Positions 25,264 through 34,484 of a stretch of 64,000 nt of DNA are shown here, piece after piece. The notes under the pieces are model-generated. The model made no database searches. It saw only the letters and a program-made list of their open reading frames with translations, and had not been told where the DNA came from. The stretch lies in the NCBI GenBank assembly GCA_963753075.1, contig CAVWAR010000017.1, positions 1,240,001-1,304,000 on the forward strand, written 5' to 3'. Numbering within the stretch: the first letter of the stretch is position 1; the number at the start of each line of letters is the position of its first letter. This DNA is from Prado023 sp963753075 (lineage in GTDB: Bacteria > Actinomycetota > Actinomycetes > S36-B12 > CAIYMF01). The translations under genes were made by a program, and so were the position numbers.

Positions 25264-26313
25264 TCAGGTCTCCGCTGACTCCTCAGGGGACTCGTCAGGC
25301 GAGTCCTCAGGCGCGTTGCCACCGGCCGGTTCCGAGGTTGTCGCGACCGACTCCCCGGGCGCCCCCACCACGGCTGGTTGCCGAGTCGGCTCAAGGTCCT
25401 CAAGCGCGACCTCGGAGTCGCTGATCCCGGCGGCCAGGCAGGCGCTCCCGTACAGCACCAGCGACAGGAGCTGGAGGATGAACAGCACGGCGATGGGTGC
25501 CGCGAAGGCACCGTACTGCGGCTTGTCCAGCGCCCAGGACATGATCGCGTCGAGAAGCTGCTTGATCAGCCCGATCGCCACCGCGCCGGTGAGGCTGGCG
25601 ATGAGGTGCGGTCGGGTGTGCGGCCGGATCCCACCCAGGTTGCCCAGCAGGATCCACAGGATCAGGACGTCGACGGCGAACCCGATCGCCAGCCCGAGGG
25701 CGCCGATACCTACGCGGGCTGCCCCGCCATCCATCCCCAATGCTTCGAGCACGGGGTCGGCCAACTGGCTCGCGACGCCGGACGACGCGAAGGAGATCAG
25801 GATCAGCGGCGCGACCACCAGGAGGATGCCCAGCGCCCGGGCCTTGGCCTTGGGGAAGCTTCGCGGGTCCGGTGGTGCCCCGAAGATCAGGTGCAGCGAC
25901 TTGGTGGCCCCGCTCACTGCGCCCAGCGCCGAGTACAACAGGATGAGCAGACCGATGACCCCTGCGGTGCGACCAGCGGTCCTCAGCGTGTCCGGGTCGA
26001 TCCCCTCGTCGCCGACCACTCCGGGGAAGGCGTTGTCCAGCGCCTCGGTCAGTTGCTGCGACAGGTCGTCGGCGCCGACAAGGGCGATGATCCCGTAGGC
26101 GAGGGCGAGCAGTGCGAACAGGGACAGGAACAGGTAGTAGGCCGTCCCGTTGGCCAACAGGCCGACCTTGCCGTAGGAGTACCGGCGCAGCGCCCGGTAG
26201 CCGATCCCGCCGACAGTGGACTGGTCGAGCTTCTCGGCGAACGCTGGCACTTCCTTCGGCGGCGGATCGACGGGGATCCCGGTGATCGGTGGCGGAGCGG
26301 CTGCGGGAGGCAT
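25264..26313 (-). CDS. YihY/virulence factor BrkB family membrane protein
   Basis: A 349-residue membrane protein with six hydrophobic segments. The opening RRYSYGKVGLLANGTAYYLF and SLFALLALAYGII are typical of the YihY/BrkB family, followed by LILLYSALGAVSGATKSLHL. The acidic, low-complexity C-terminal tail (EDSPDESPEESAET) is cytoplasmic and not conserved. Despite the old ribonuclease BN label, members are membrane proteins of uncertain function. Confidence 0.87.
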   Translation of the reverse strand: MPPAAAPPPITGIPVDPPPKEVPAFAEKLDQSTVGGIGYRALRRYSYGKVGLLANGTAYYLFLSLFALLALAYGIIALVGADDLSQQLTEALDNAFPGVVGDEGIDPDTLRTAGRTAGVIGLLILLYSALGAVSGATKSLHLIFGAPPDPRSFPKAKARALGILLVVAPLILISFASSGVASQLADPVLEALGMDGGAARVGIGALGLAIGFAVDVLILWILLGNLGGIRPHTRPHLIASLTGAVAIGLIKQLLDAIMSWALDKPQYGAFAAPIAVLFILQLLSLVLYGSACLAAGISDSEVALEDLEPTRQPAVVGAPGESVATTSEPAGGNAPEDSPDESPEESAET

Positions 26314-26383
26314 GACAGGCAGGGTACGGTCGAATCCGCTCCGAGTTCAGCCCCACGTCGTCGCCACGCCGCGGACACCCCGG

Positions 26384-27057
26384 TCACAGGGGCGCTGGCG
26401 GCGCACCACGCATCGCCGTCACCGACTCGATGTAGGCGCCACGTCCGGCCTGGGCCCATGCCTCCAACGCGGGTGGGGGGAACGCTGAGGACATCAGCGC
26501 CCGCTCTTGCGGGTTCGCGTCCTCGAGGATGGCTCCCATCACATGGAGCAGCTGCTCCTGCGGGTGTGCTGGACGGCGTACTCGCCGAGCTGACCCCACT
26601 CCTGCGCGGTGACCGTCACCTGGGCCAGGGGCAGGATGTCGCTCTCCTCCTGGTCGAGGTGGGCGACAAGGGAATCGTGGAAGGCAGTGAGCACGTCGGC
26701 ATAGGGCTGCGCTGTCGCAGCGGTCGGATCGGCGGCCCATGCGGCCCCGAGCGCCTCCGCCTGCTCGATCAAGGGGTCGATCTGGGCATGTTGGGCCTCC
26801 ATCTCGTCGAGAAGCGCAGCCTGCGCAGGGGCGCGCTCGCGCAACAGCGGCCAGAGGAACAGGTCCTCCCCGGTGTGATGGTGGTGGAGAACGCCAAGCA
26901 TCAGGGTGACACCGTCGACCACCCGCTGGGCCTGGGCCGAGTCCCCCGGGGCCACACCCAGCACAAGCGTGGGGGCCAGTCCGAACTCCCGACGGAACAT
27001 CTTGTGGACGACCACCATCTCGCGGGTGAAGGGCAACTCGACGCTGGGCTCGCTCAT
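26384..27057 (-). pseudogene. Hemerythrin-domain protein, interrupted by a frameshift
   Basis: Reading from 27057 gives an intact hemerythrin-like four-helix protein: an early VVVHKMFRREFG (H), LHHHHTGEDLFLWPLL (HxxxE), MEAQHAQIDPL (H) and FHDSLVAHLDQEESDILPL (HxxxxD/E). These are the diiron ligands. After QHT the frame is lost and a stop follows nine codons later. The expected C-terminus PQEQLLHVMGAILEDANPQ and onward continues in the next frame down to 26384. Restoring one C in the run complementary to 26562-26564 repairs the protein to about 223 residues. This may be a real recent mutation or an assembly error. Confidence 0.75.
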
Positions 27058-27126
27058 CAGGGTCCTCTCCAGTGTGCGCCCCGGGCGGGCGTGGGAGTCC
27101 GCAAGGTAGCGGCCGACTCGGATCGA

Positions 27127-28887
27127 TCACCGGACGTGAGCGACACGCCGCGAGCGTGACGCCCTCGGCTCCCAGCGGAACAGGCGCCACGCCGCCAGCA
27201 GCCCGGTCGCGGTCCACAGCAGCAGGACGCCCAGGTTGAGCCAGAAGGCGCCGTCCAGGGCACCGCCGCTCGTGGCCGTGACCGCGGCGTGGACCGCATG
27301 CCGCAGTGGGAACGTCCACCCCACGGCGTTGAGCACGGTGGGCAGGGACGGGGTGGAGATGAAGATGTCGGAGATGAAGGACAACGGCAGCAGCACGCAC
27401 AGGCCAACCGCGATCACGGCCTGCGGACCGTCGACAATGGCCACCAGCGCCAGCCCGCACGCGGCGAAGCAGACGGTCGCCAGCGTGAAGGTGAGCAGGG
27501 TCGCGGGCCAGGTCGTGGGCGGCAGGGTCACGCCGAGGAAGGCGACGGCCACGGCGAAGACCAGCACGACGGTGGTCAAGCCGAGGACCAGCGCGGCGAG
27601 GAGCCGAGCGGCGAGGTAGCACCACGACGGCAGGGGCGTGCCGCGGATCCGCTTCAGCACGCGGTTGCCACGTTGCTCGGAGATGGCCCCGGGCAGGTTC
27701 ACGAAGGCCATCGTCGCGACGCCGTACACGGCGAACGCTGCCGCGAGGAACTGCGGAAGCGGGAGACCACCCCATTGCACCTCCGGCCCGTAGATCAGCG
27801 TGAAGAACGTGACCAGCAGGACCGGGAAGACGATGGCGAAGAACAGCGAGGCCGGATCACGGACCGTCTGCTGAGCGGCGTACCGGGTCTGCGCACCGAT
27901 CATCGTGGGCAGGCTCGGGCTCCCCGTGCTGATCACCGCGGGAGTCGTGGCCGCCGAGGAAGGGCCGGAAGGGGCGGTGGCCAGGACCGGGACGAGGTTG
28001 AGGCTTCCGGCCTGCATCGCGCGCCGACCCCCGACCCGGGGAGCGCTGACGGGCGCGGACTCCGCCCCGGGCGCGGGCGCGGCGCCGAGCTTGATCCCGC
28101 GACCCAGCATCGGGTCCCAGCCGAACGTCGACCGGACCACCAGCGCGGCCGCGATCCCCCACGCAGCCATCATCCCCAGGTCACCCCACGCGGGGGTGGA
28201 GGCATCCACATACGGGTTGAACCCGGCCGCGACCGGGTCCACGAAGTGCTTGAGCGGGAAGAACAGGGCCACCCGCTCCATCCACGTCGGCAACTCCGCG
28301 AAGCCGAAGATCCCGGAGATGAACGACAGGAGGATCAGCCCACCGTTGCTGATCGCCTGGGCAGCACTCGGGGTCGGGGCCAGCGCAGCGATCGCCAGGC
28401 CCACAGCGCAGAAGCAGGCGATGCCGACCCCGAAGGTCAGCACGAGTGCCGGCACGTTGGCCCAGATGATCTGCACGCCGTAGAACGCCACGCCCACACC
28501 CACCAGCACAACGGTGGTGATCATCGAGATCCACAGGGCCGAGCCGACCCTCCCGGCGACGTACACAGACGGCGGCAGCGGCGTACCCCGCAGGCGCTTG
28601 AGCACGCCGGCTGCCCGGGCGTAGGAGACGGCCAGTGCCAGGGAGACCATGCAGGCCATGCAGACACCGAAGACCGCGAACACCGGCGTCGTGTACTGCG
28701 CCAGCCGCAGGCCGCTGTCCTGGTCGATCACCTCGTTGCCGTAGATGGAGCACAGGATGACCAGGAAGGCCAACGGGAACGCGATGGTGAAGAACGCTGC
28801 AATCGGTGTCCGCCAGAACCCGCGGTTCGCGTAGTGGACCTGGCCGACCAGCATCGACCCCCACGATGCGCTCACGGCCTCAGACAC
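27127..28887 (-). CDS. ABC-2 permease with two fused, duplicated transmembrane halves
   Basis: A 586-residue protein made of two homologous ABC-2 permease units joined head to tail. Unit 1 spans residues 1-250 and unit 2 about 310-575. Matching elements are FRTPIAAFFTIAFPLAFLVI (FWRTP in the sequence) versus RDPASLFFAIVFPVLLVTFF, and LKRLRGTPLPPSVYVAGRV versus LKRIRGTPLPSWCYLAARL. Both end in the FPLKH/FPLRH segment. The linker is Ala/Pro/Ser-rich. A single chain would supply both membrane halves for the ATPase encoded immediately upstream (8-bp overlap). The substrate is unknown. Confidence 0.87.
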   Translation of the reverse strand: MSEAVSASWGSMLVGQVHYANRGFWRTPIAAFFTIAFPLAFLVILCSIYGNEVIDQDSGLRLAQYTTPVFAVFGVCMACMVSLALAVSYARAAGVLKRLRGTPLPPSVYVAGRVGSALWISMITTVVLVGVGVAFYGVQIIWANVPALVLTFGVGIACFCAVGLAIAALAPTPSAAQAISNGGLILLSFISGIFGFAELPTWMERVALFFPLKHFVDPVAAGFNPYVDASTPAWGDLGMMAAWGIAAALVVRSTFGWDPMLGRGIKLGAAPAPGAESAPVSAPRVGGRRAMQAGSLNLVPVLATAPSGPSSAATTPAVISTGSPSLPTMIGAQTRYAAQQTVRDPASLFFAIVFPVLLVTFFTLIYGPEVQWGGLPLPQFLAAAFAVYGVATMAFVNLPGAISEQRGNRVLKRIRGTPLPSWCYLAARLLAALVLGLTTVVLVFAVAVAFLGVTLPPTTWPATLLTFTLATVCFAACGLALVAIVDGPQAVIAVGLCVLLPLSFISDIFISTPSLPTVLNAVGWTFPLRHAVHAAVTATSGGALDGAFWLNLGVLLLWTATGLLAAWRLFRWEPRASRSRRVAHVR

Positions 28888-29812
28888 GGCGTTCCCCCTG
28901 TGTGAGGTCCAGGTAGACGTCCTCGAGCGTTGGCCTGGCCATTGTGAGCCCGTCGAGGCCGACCCCCTCGGACATCGCCCACTGCGTCAACGCGTGCAGG
29001 TCGCGGATGGGGTCCGATGACCGGATGTCGACCTGCTGGCCGTGCGTGCGCGCCGGCCCGAGCCCGATGGGCGGCAGGTCCTCGGGCCGCACCCCCTCCG
29101 GGAGCACGAAGGCGATGACCGCGTCGGAGCCCTCCGTCCGGACCAGGTTCGCCGGGGTGTCGAGGGCAACGAGGCGCCCCGCCTGCATGACAGCGACCCG
29201 GTCAGCCAGGTGCTCGGCCTCCTCCATGTAGTGGGTGGTGAGCAGGATCGTGGTGCCCAGCCCGCGCAGCGAGGCGATCAGGTCCCACGCCCGCCTCCGG
29301 GCGGACGGATCGAACCCCGTCGTCGGCTCGTCGAGGAACAGCAGCTCCGGGTCGCCGACCAGGCCGAGGGCGAGATCGAGCCGCCGACGCTGGCCACCGG
29401 ACAGCGTCTTGGTCCGGGCCCCTGCCTTGTCCGCGAGCCCCACGCGCTCGATGACCTCGTCGACATCGCGGTGCCGCGGGTACAGCCCAGCGTAGAGCAC
29501 CACCAGCTCGCGGACACTGAACTCCTCATCGAACCCGGCGTCCTGGAGCACGATCCCGATCCGTCCGCGGTAGGCCGTCCCACCAGTCGCGGGATCCACC
29601 CCGAGAACGCTGACCGTCCCCGACGTCCGCTTCCGATGGCCCTCGAGGATCTCCACCGTCGTGGTCTTGCCGGCGCCGTTCGGCCCGAGGAGGGCGAACA
29701 CCTCGCCGGGCTCGATCGTGAAGCTCACGTCATCGACCGCCCGCTCCTCGCCGTAGTCCTTGCACAGGCCCTTCACCACCACGATCGACCCGGCTCCGTT
29801 CCCACCGTTCAT
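28880..29812 (-). CDS. ABC transporter ATP-binding protein
   Basis: A 310-residue ATPase with Walker A GPNGAGKTTTVEIL, signature LSGGQRRRLDLALGL, Walker B LLFLDEPTTGFDPSARR and H-loop LTTHYMEEAEHLADRV. The C-terminal 80 residues are the DrrA-like extension common in actinobacterial exporters. It precedes and overlaps the fused permease by 8 bp. GAAGGAAG precedes the ATG at 29812. The gene is divergent from yccF. Confidence 0.9.
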   Translation of the reverse strand: MNGGNGAGSIVVVKGLCKDYGEERAVDDVSFTIEPGEVFALLGPNGAGKTTTVEILEGHRKRTSGTVSVLGVDPATGGTAYRGRIGIVLQDAGFDEEFSVRELVVLYAGLYPRHRDVDEVIERVGLADKAGARTKTLSGGQRRRLDLALGLVGDPELLFLDEPTTGFDPSARRRAWDLIASLRGLGTTILLTTHYMEEAEHLADRVAVMQAGRLVALDTPANLVRTEGSDAVIAFVLPEGVRPEDLPPIGLGPARTHGQQVDIRSSDPIRDLHALTQWAMSEGVGLDGLTMARPTLEDVYLDLTQGERRV

Positions 29813-29867
29813 ACTTCCTTCACTACGCCGGAACGGCGCCGTCCGCTAGGGCCGAAGGACCACGCCC

Positions 29868-29885
29868 GCCGTGCATGCTCACGGC
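29868..29885. promoter_or_regulatory. Inverted repeat in the exporter/yccF divergent promoter
   Basis: GCCGTG (29868-29873) and CACGGC (29880-29885) are perfect arms around a 6-nt centre. They lie in the 123-bp gap between the ABC ATPase start (29812) and the yccF start (29936). It is a candidate operator for one or both genes; no regulator gene is adjacent. Confidence 0.4.
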
Positions 29886-29935
29886 CACGCGTCCGGTCCG
29901 GTTTGCTCCCCTGCGGATTCGGGTATGAAGCGGGG

Positions 29936-30355
29936 ATGCTGCGGACAATCGGCAACATCATCTGGCTCGTCATCGCTGGCTGGGCAATCGCCCTGGGTTT
30001 CGCGATCGCCGGCGTCATCATGTTCATCTTCATCATCACGATCCCTTGGGGGATCGCCTCGTTCCGCCTGGCCAACTACGCGCTGTGGCCCTTCGGCCGC
30101 ACCTCGGTCCCGAACCCGGACGCCGGGGTCGCGAGCCTGATCGGCAACATCCTCTGGATGATCTTCGGCGGCATCTGGATCGCGCTCGGGCTCATCGCCT
30201 ACGGCGTCGGCCTGTGCCTGACCATCATCGGCATCCCCTGGGGGATCGCCGCCTTCAAGATGGTTCCGCTCGCCCTGACCCCACTCGGCCAGACGATCGT
30301 GCGCAGCTCGGACGTCCACCCGCCCACCTCGACGCCCGCGTACCCAGCAGGCTGA
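29936..30355 (+). CDS. yccF: YccF domain membrane protein
   Basis: A 139-residue membrane protein built of two YccF repeats. Each has a helix beginning IGNIIW or IGNILW, a second hydrophobic segment and the signature IPWGIASFRLANYALWPFG or IPWGIAAFKMVPLALTPLG. Four transmembrane segments are expected. The function is unknown in this family. The start at 29936 follows a GCGGGG stretch; no canonical Shine-Dalgarno. Confidence 0.87.
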   Translation: MLRTIGNIIWLVIAGWAIALGFAIAGVIMFIFIITIPWGIASFRLANYALWPFGRTSVPNPDAGVASLIGNILWMIFGGIWIALGLIAYGVGLCLTIIGIPWGIAAFKMVPLALTPLGQTIVRSSDVHPPTSTPAYPAG

Positions 30356-30385
30356 GCCAGCAGGCTGAGCCAGCGCGCTGAACCA
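30343..30385. repeat. 13-bp direct repeat at the yccF 3' end
   Basis: CCAGCAGGCTGAG occurs twice head to tail, with a third, imperfect copy CCAGCGCGCTGAA. The first copy contains the yccF stop codon. It looks like a local duplication; no role is evident. Confidence 0.7.
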
Positions 30386-30442
30386 CCGCCGACGGCGGTG
30401 CACCGAATCACGAATGCTCCGGTCGATCGCCCGGGGCATTCG
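30384..30442 (+). terminator. Two hairpins downstream of yccF
   Basis: CACCGCC-GAC-GGCGGTG (30384-30400) is a perfect 7-bp stem. CGAATGCTCCGG (30411-30422) pairs with CCGGGGCATTCG (30431-30442) with one G-T wobble. No poly-T tract follows either, as is common in actinobacteria. They could terminate yccF transcription or fold in the leader of the downstream gene (start 30518). Confidence 0.5.
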
Positions 30443-30517
30443 TCGTCCCGGCGTTCTCAGGAGCACGCGAGGACGGCACCCGTCCCACTCGCAGCCCGGT
30501 CACGCTACTTTGGCCCC

Positions 30518-31864
30518 ATGACTGATCGTGATTTCGATGTTGTGCTCTTCGGGGCGACCGGCTTCACCGGGAAGCTGGTCGCCGAGCGGCTCGCCGAACG
30601 TGCCCCTGAGGGGACGCGGATCGCCCTGGCCGGAAGGTCGCTGGCCAAGCTCGGGTCCGTGCGCGATGAGCTCGGCGACCGGGCCTCCGGCTGGCCCCTG
30701 CTGCTGGCCGACTCCGCCAACCAGTCGACCCTGACCAAGCTGGCCCGCTCGACGGTTGCGCTCGCCTCGACCGTGGGGCCGTATGCGAAGTACGGACTGC
30801 CGCTGGTCGAGGCCTGCGCCAAGGCGGGCACGCACTACGTCGACCTGACCGGCGAGGTGCTGTTCATGCGCGAGTCGATCGATGCCTACGACGAGATCGC
30901 CCGCGGGACTGGTGCCCGGATCGTGCATGCCTGCGGCTTCGACTCGATCCCGTCTGACCTCGGGGTGCTGGTGCTCCATGAGGTTGCGGGCCCGCTTGCC
31001 GAGACCACCCTGCTCGTCAAGGACACCCGCGGCGGATTCTCGGGAGGGACGCTGGCCTCAGGACGGGAACAGGCCATTGCGGTGGCGGCTGATCCTGCCG
31101 CCCGTGAGATCGTCGCGGACCCCTACTCGCTGAGCCCCGACCGCGAGGCTGAGCCGGACGGCGGCAACCGGGACGACTCGGATGCCGAGTCCGACCTGAA
31201 CAGCGCCGTGCATCACCCCGAGCTCGGCTGGCTGGCCCCGTTCGTGATGGGTCCGACGAACACGCGGGTGGTCCGGCGCTCCAACGCGCTGGCCGGATAC
31301 CCCTACTCGCGGACGTTCCGGTACCAGGAGGCGATGGCCTTCGGTGAGGGCATCTCCGCACGGGCCAAGGCAACTGGCGTGACCGCCGGGATGGGCGCGG
31401 TTGGGGCAGCGCTGGGCTTCGGGCCGATCCGCTCGGGGGTGGGGATGGTGCTGCCCAAGCCCGGCGAGGGGCCGAGCGCCGAGGACCGCGCAGCTGGGTA
31501 CTTCCGGATGGAGATCCACGGCTGGGACCCGGACGGCGAGCACTACGTCGCAACCGTCGCCGCAGACGGTGACCCCGGCTACGCCGCGACGTCGTTGATG
31601 CTTGCGGAGGCCGTCCTGCTGGCCGCCTCTGGTGATCCGAACCTGCCCGATCGCGCGGGTGTGCTGACCCCGGCGACCGGGCTGGGCATGCCGCTGGTCG
31701 AGCGACTGCGCGCGGCCGGGATGACGTTCGAGGCCGGGCTCGCACCCGAGCCGTCGGAGGACCTCGCGGCCGATGACGAGGGAACGGCTGAGCACGCCGC
31801 CGAGGCCGAGTCCGAAGAGGTGGGCGAGGTCGAAGCCGACTCCCCATCCGACCCGCAGGAGTAG
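30518..31864 (+). CDS. Saccharopine dehydrogenase-like/trans-acting enoyl reductase family protein
   Basis: A 448-residue protein with an N-terminal NAD(P)-binding fold VVLFGATGFTGKLVAERLA (GxxGxxG). VASTVGPYAKYG (ASTVGPY in the sequence), YVDLTGEVLFMRESIDAYD and HACGFDSIPSDLGVLVL follow, characteristic of the saccharopine dehydrogenase-like oxidoreductases and the mycobacterial trans-acting enoyl reductase (Rv2953-like). The acidic 50-residue tail (DDEGTAEHAAEAESEEVGEV) is not part of the fold. The substrate is probably an unsaturated lipid intermediate, by homology only. Confidence 0.83.
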   Translation: MTDRDFDVVLFGATGFTGKLVAERLAERAPEGTRIALAGRSLAKLGSVRDELGDRASGWPLLLADSANQSTLTKLARSTVALASTVGPYAKYGLPLVEACAKAGTHYVDLTGEVLFMRESIDAYDEIARGTGARIVHACGFDSIPSDLGVLVLHEVAGPLAETTLLVKDTRGGFSGGTLASGREQAIAVAADPAAREIVADPYSLSPDREAEPDGGNRDDSDAESDLNSAVHHPELGWLAPFVMGPTNTRVVRRSNALAGYPYSRTFRYQEAMAFGEGISARAKATGVTAGMGAVGAALGFGPIRSGVGMVLPKPGEGPSAEDRAAGYFRMEIHGWDPDGEHYVATVAADGDPGYAATSLMLAEAVLLAASGDPNLPDRAGVLTPATGLGMPLVERLRAAGMTFEAGLAPEPSEDLAADDEGTAEHAAEAESEEVGEVEADSPSDPQE

Positions 31865-31874
31865 CCGCCGATCG

Positions 31875-33377
31875 TCAGAACGTCGCCGTCACCGTTCCCA
31901 TCAGCCGCGGCATCCAGGGCTGAGCCTGCTCAACCTGGCGAGCAAGGCTGAACATCTGCTCCTCGGCGCCGAACGCACCAGCGATCTGCACTCCGACGGG
32001 CAGGCCCTCGGGGGTCCAGTGCAGCGGCAGGCTCATGGCCGGTTGCCCGGTCATGTTCCACACCTGGGTATTCGCAACCTTGTCGAGGGAGTTGGCCGCG
32101 AGCTGGGAGAGTGCAGCGCGCAGGGCTGGTCCGACGTTGACCGGGAGCGTGCGCAGCACTCGCAGGGCCTGGTTCTGCACAGACGTCAGCGCCAGCTCGC
32201 CGACACGAACGGGCGGGTAGGGCATCGTCGCGGACACGTGCATGTCCATCTGGTCGGCGAAGAGCGCGCCGAGCCGCCGGGTCGTCTGGGCGATCAGCGC
32301 CAGGGCGTTCTCGAGGTCCCGGGCCGAGAGCGCATCGCTGACCTGTCGAAGGAACCACGTCACGGCCTCGAAGTCCTCGGACCTGGGCGTGCGGCCCGTC
32401 ATCCGCTCGGTGTCCTCGACCGCCCTCCCGACGCAGGCGGCCACGATCGTCAGGTAGGCGTGGGTCAAACCCTCCCGGTCGATGGGCAGGTCCAACGGGA
32501 TCACCTCGTGGCCGAGGTCAGACAGCAGGTCAGCAGCCCCGGTGACCGCCGCGTCACACTCCGGATCCGTGCCCCGGCCGAGCTGGGACTCAGTCGAGAA
32601 CCCGATCCGCAGCCGACCCGGGGCGCGCTCCAGCGCCTCGAGGAAGGCCCCGTCCGGCGGCGCGGCATACGGAGCGCCGGTATCACCTCCCTGGGTGGCA
32701 TCCAGGAATGCAGCGGAGTCACGAACCGTGCGGGTGACGACGTGCCGCGCGACGAGGCCGTTCCACGACTCCCCCTCATCGGGGCCCAGGGGCGTTCGCC
32801 CACGCGAGGGCTTGAGGCCGAAGAGGCCGCAGGCGGAGGCCGGGATGCGGATGCTGCCACCACCGTCACCGGCGTGCGCCACTGGCACGATCCCCGCCGC
32901 GACGGCTGCCCCGGAGCCACCGCTGGACCCTCCCGGTGAGTGGTCCACGTTCCACGGGTTGCGTGTCGGGCCACGCAACTCGGGCTCGGTGACGCCCAGG
33001 ATCCCGAACTCGGGGCAGTTGGTCTTGCCGGTGAACACCACCCCAGCGCGCCGGAAGCGGGCGAACAGCTCGGAGTCGTGGTTGGGCACGTAATCGACCA
33101 GCGAGCGGCTGGAGAACGTGCACGGCTCGTCGGCGAGGAAGCCGTCCATGTCCTTGACCAGGAACGGGACGCCACGGAACGGGCCGCCGGGCAGCTCGCC
33201 GGCAGCCGCCGCGCAGGCGGTGTCGTCCATGCGGTGCACGATCGCGTTGATCGTCGGGTTGACTGCGTCGATCCGGGCGATGGCGGCATCGACCAGTTCG
33301 GTGGCCGATACCTCCCCGGAGCGGACCAGCTCGGCGAGGCCGAGGGCATCGTGGGCGGCGTACTCATCGTGGCGCAT
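31875..33377 (-). CDS. Amidase signature family protein
   Basis: A 500-residue amidase with the Ser-cisSer-Lys triad: Lys in GVPFLVKDMDGF, cis-Ser and Ser in the glycine-rich PGGSSGGSGAAVAAG and DGGGSIRIPASACGLFG. It resembles 6-aminohexanoate cyclic dimer hydrolase and aryl-acylamidase-type enzymes rather than GatA. No gatB or gatC lies beside it. The start at 33377 has GAGGA about 7 nt upstream. Three bp of the neighbourhood overlap nothing; the next gene is divergent. Confidence 0.87.
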   Translation of the reverse strand: MRHDEYAAHDALGLAELVRSGEVSATELVDAAIARIDAVNPTINAIVHRMDDTACAAAAGELPGGPFRGVPFLVKDMDGFLADEPCTFSSRSLVDYVPNHDSELFARFRRAGVVFTGKTNCPEFGILGVTEPELRGPTRNPWNVDHSPGGSSGGSGAAVAAGIVPVAHAGDGGGSIRIPASACGLFGLKPSRGRTPLGPDEGESWNGLVARHVVTRTVRDSAAFLDATQGGDTGAPYAAPPDGAFLEALERAPGRLRIGFSTESQLGRGTDPECDAAVTGAADLLSDLGHEVIPLDLPIDREGLTHAYLTIVAACVGRAVEDTERMTGRTPRSEDFEAVTWFLRQVSDALSARDLENALALIAQTTRRLGALFADQMDMHVSATMPYPPVRVGELALTSVQNQALRVLRTLPVNVGPALRAALSQLAANSLDKVANTQVWNMTGQPAMSLPLHWTPEGLPVGVQIAGAFGAEEQMFSLARQVEQAQPWMPRLMGTVTATF

Positions 33378-33454
33378 GCGCTCATCCTCGCCCTGCACGG
33401 GTCCGGAGGCATGCCGGGTGCGGATCACTGACCGCGGGGAAGGAGAATGCGACC

Positions 33455-34387
33455 ATGACCGACGCTCTCTACCTGATCCCCGGGGTATTCGCCGCGGGGC
33501 TGGGCGGTGAGCTGTTCGTCCGCGGCACGGTCGGTGGTGCTGCCCGGGCCCGGGTGGCGCCCGGGATCATCGCCGCGACCGTGGCGGCCTTCGCGACATC
33601 GAGCCCCGAGATGTCGGTGGCCGTCAACGCGGCCACTGCAGGGGAACCCGAGATCGCCCTGGGCGACCTGCTGGGCAGCAACGTCATCAACATCGCGCTG
33701 GTGCTGGCCATCGCCATCATGCTCGGCGGCCTGACCGCGCGGCGCAGCGACCTGCGACGGGACATCCCGCCGGCGCTGGCAGCCCCACTGCTGATCCTGG
33801 CGCTCGGCCTCGATGGTTCGCTCAGCCGGGGGGACGGCATCATCCTGCTGCTGTGCTTCGTGGGCTGGCTGGGGTTCACGATCGCTCAAGCCGCGCGAGA
33901 ACGCTCCGACATCGCCGAGGTCCTCTCCGACCGGAGCACGGGCAGGATCCTCCGGGACGGGATCCTCGGCCTGGTCCTGCTGATCTTGGCTGGGCGGCTG
34001 ATCGTCCTTGCCGCCGCCGACTTCGGTCGCATCCTCGGCTGGGACACGTTCACCGTCGGCGCCGTGCTCGTGGCGGTGGCCACATCCGTGCCGGAGCTGG
34101 CCACCGTGGTGGCCGCACGGGTGCGCCGTCACGACGACGTGAGCGTCGGGACGGTCCTGGGCAGCAACATCTTCAACGGCCTGCTGATCGTCGGCGTCGC
34201 TGCAAGCATCCACCCGATCCGGATCACGTGGAACGAGTTCATCATCGCCATCGTGTTCGGCGTGATCACGATGCTGATGATCATCCCCGGGTCGTCCAAC
34301 CGGCTCGCGCCCTGGCGAGGCGTCATGCTGCTGGCGACCTACGGGATCTACCTCATCACGCTGCTGCGCGTCCACTCGGGAGCGTAG
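33455..34387 (+). CDS. Ca2+/Na+ antiporter (CaCA family, YrbG-like)
   Basis: A 310-residue membrane protein with ten hydrophobic segments in two inverted halves. The alpha-1 repeat is ATSSPEMSVAVNAATAG then LGDLLGSNVINI; alpha-2 is VAVATSVPELATVVAARVRR then GTVLGSNIFNGLLI. These Glu- and Asn-bearing motifs are the ion-binding sites of the family. An AAGGAG lies 8 nt before the start. It is divergent from the amidase. Confidence 0.9.
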   Translation: MTDALYLIPGVFAAGLGGELFVRGTVGGAARARVAPGIIAATVAAFATSSPEMSVAVNAATAGEPEIALGDLLGSNVINIALVLAIAIMLGGLTARRSDLRRDIPPALAAPLLILALGLDGSLSRGDGIILLLCFVGWLGFTIAQAARERSDIAEVLSDRSTGRILRDGILGLVLLILAGRLIVLAAADFGRILGWDTFTVGAVLVAVATSVPELATVVAARVRRHDDVSVGTVLGSNIFNGLLIVGVAASIHPIRITWNEFIIAIVFGVITMLMIIPGSSNRLAPWRGVMLLATYGIYLITLLRVHSGA

Positions 34388-34484
34388 CGCCGGTAGGGGC
34401 CGGCGCCCGGAGGTGCCGGAACGGGGAGGTGCCGGGGCGCGGGGCGCCGCTGCGCAGGGGTGTCGACGCGCGAGGGCAGGCGCA

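Noticed and set aside
25378..27159. A 593-residue plus-strand open frame
   Set aside because: It covers the antisense of YihY and hemerythrin and has no recognisable motif; shadow composition.
26540..27775. Long minus-strand frame preceding the C-terminal part of the hemerythrin gene
   Set aside because: Only the segment below about 26570 is the displaced hemerythrin C-terminus; the upstream part overlaps other genes in the wrong frame.
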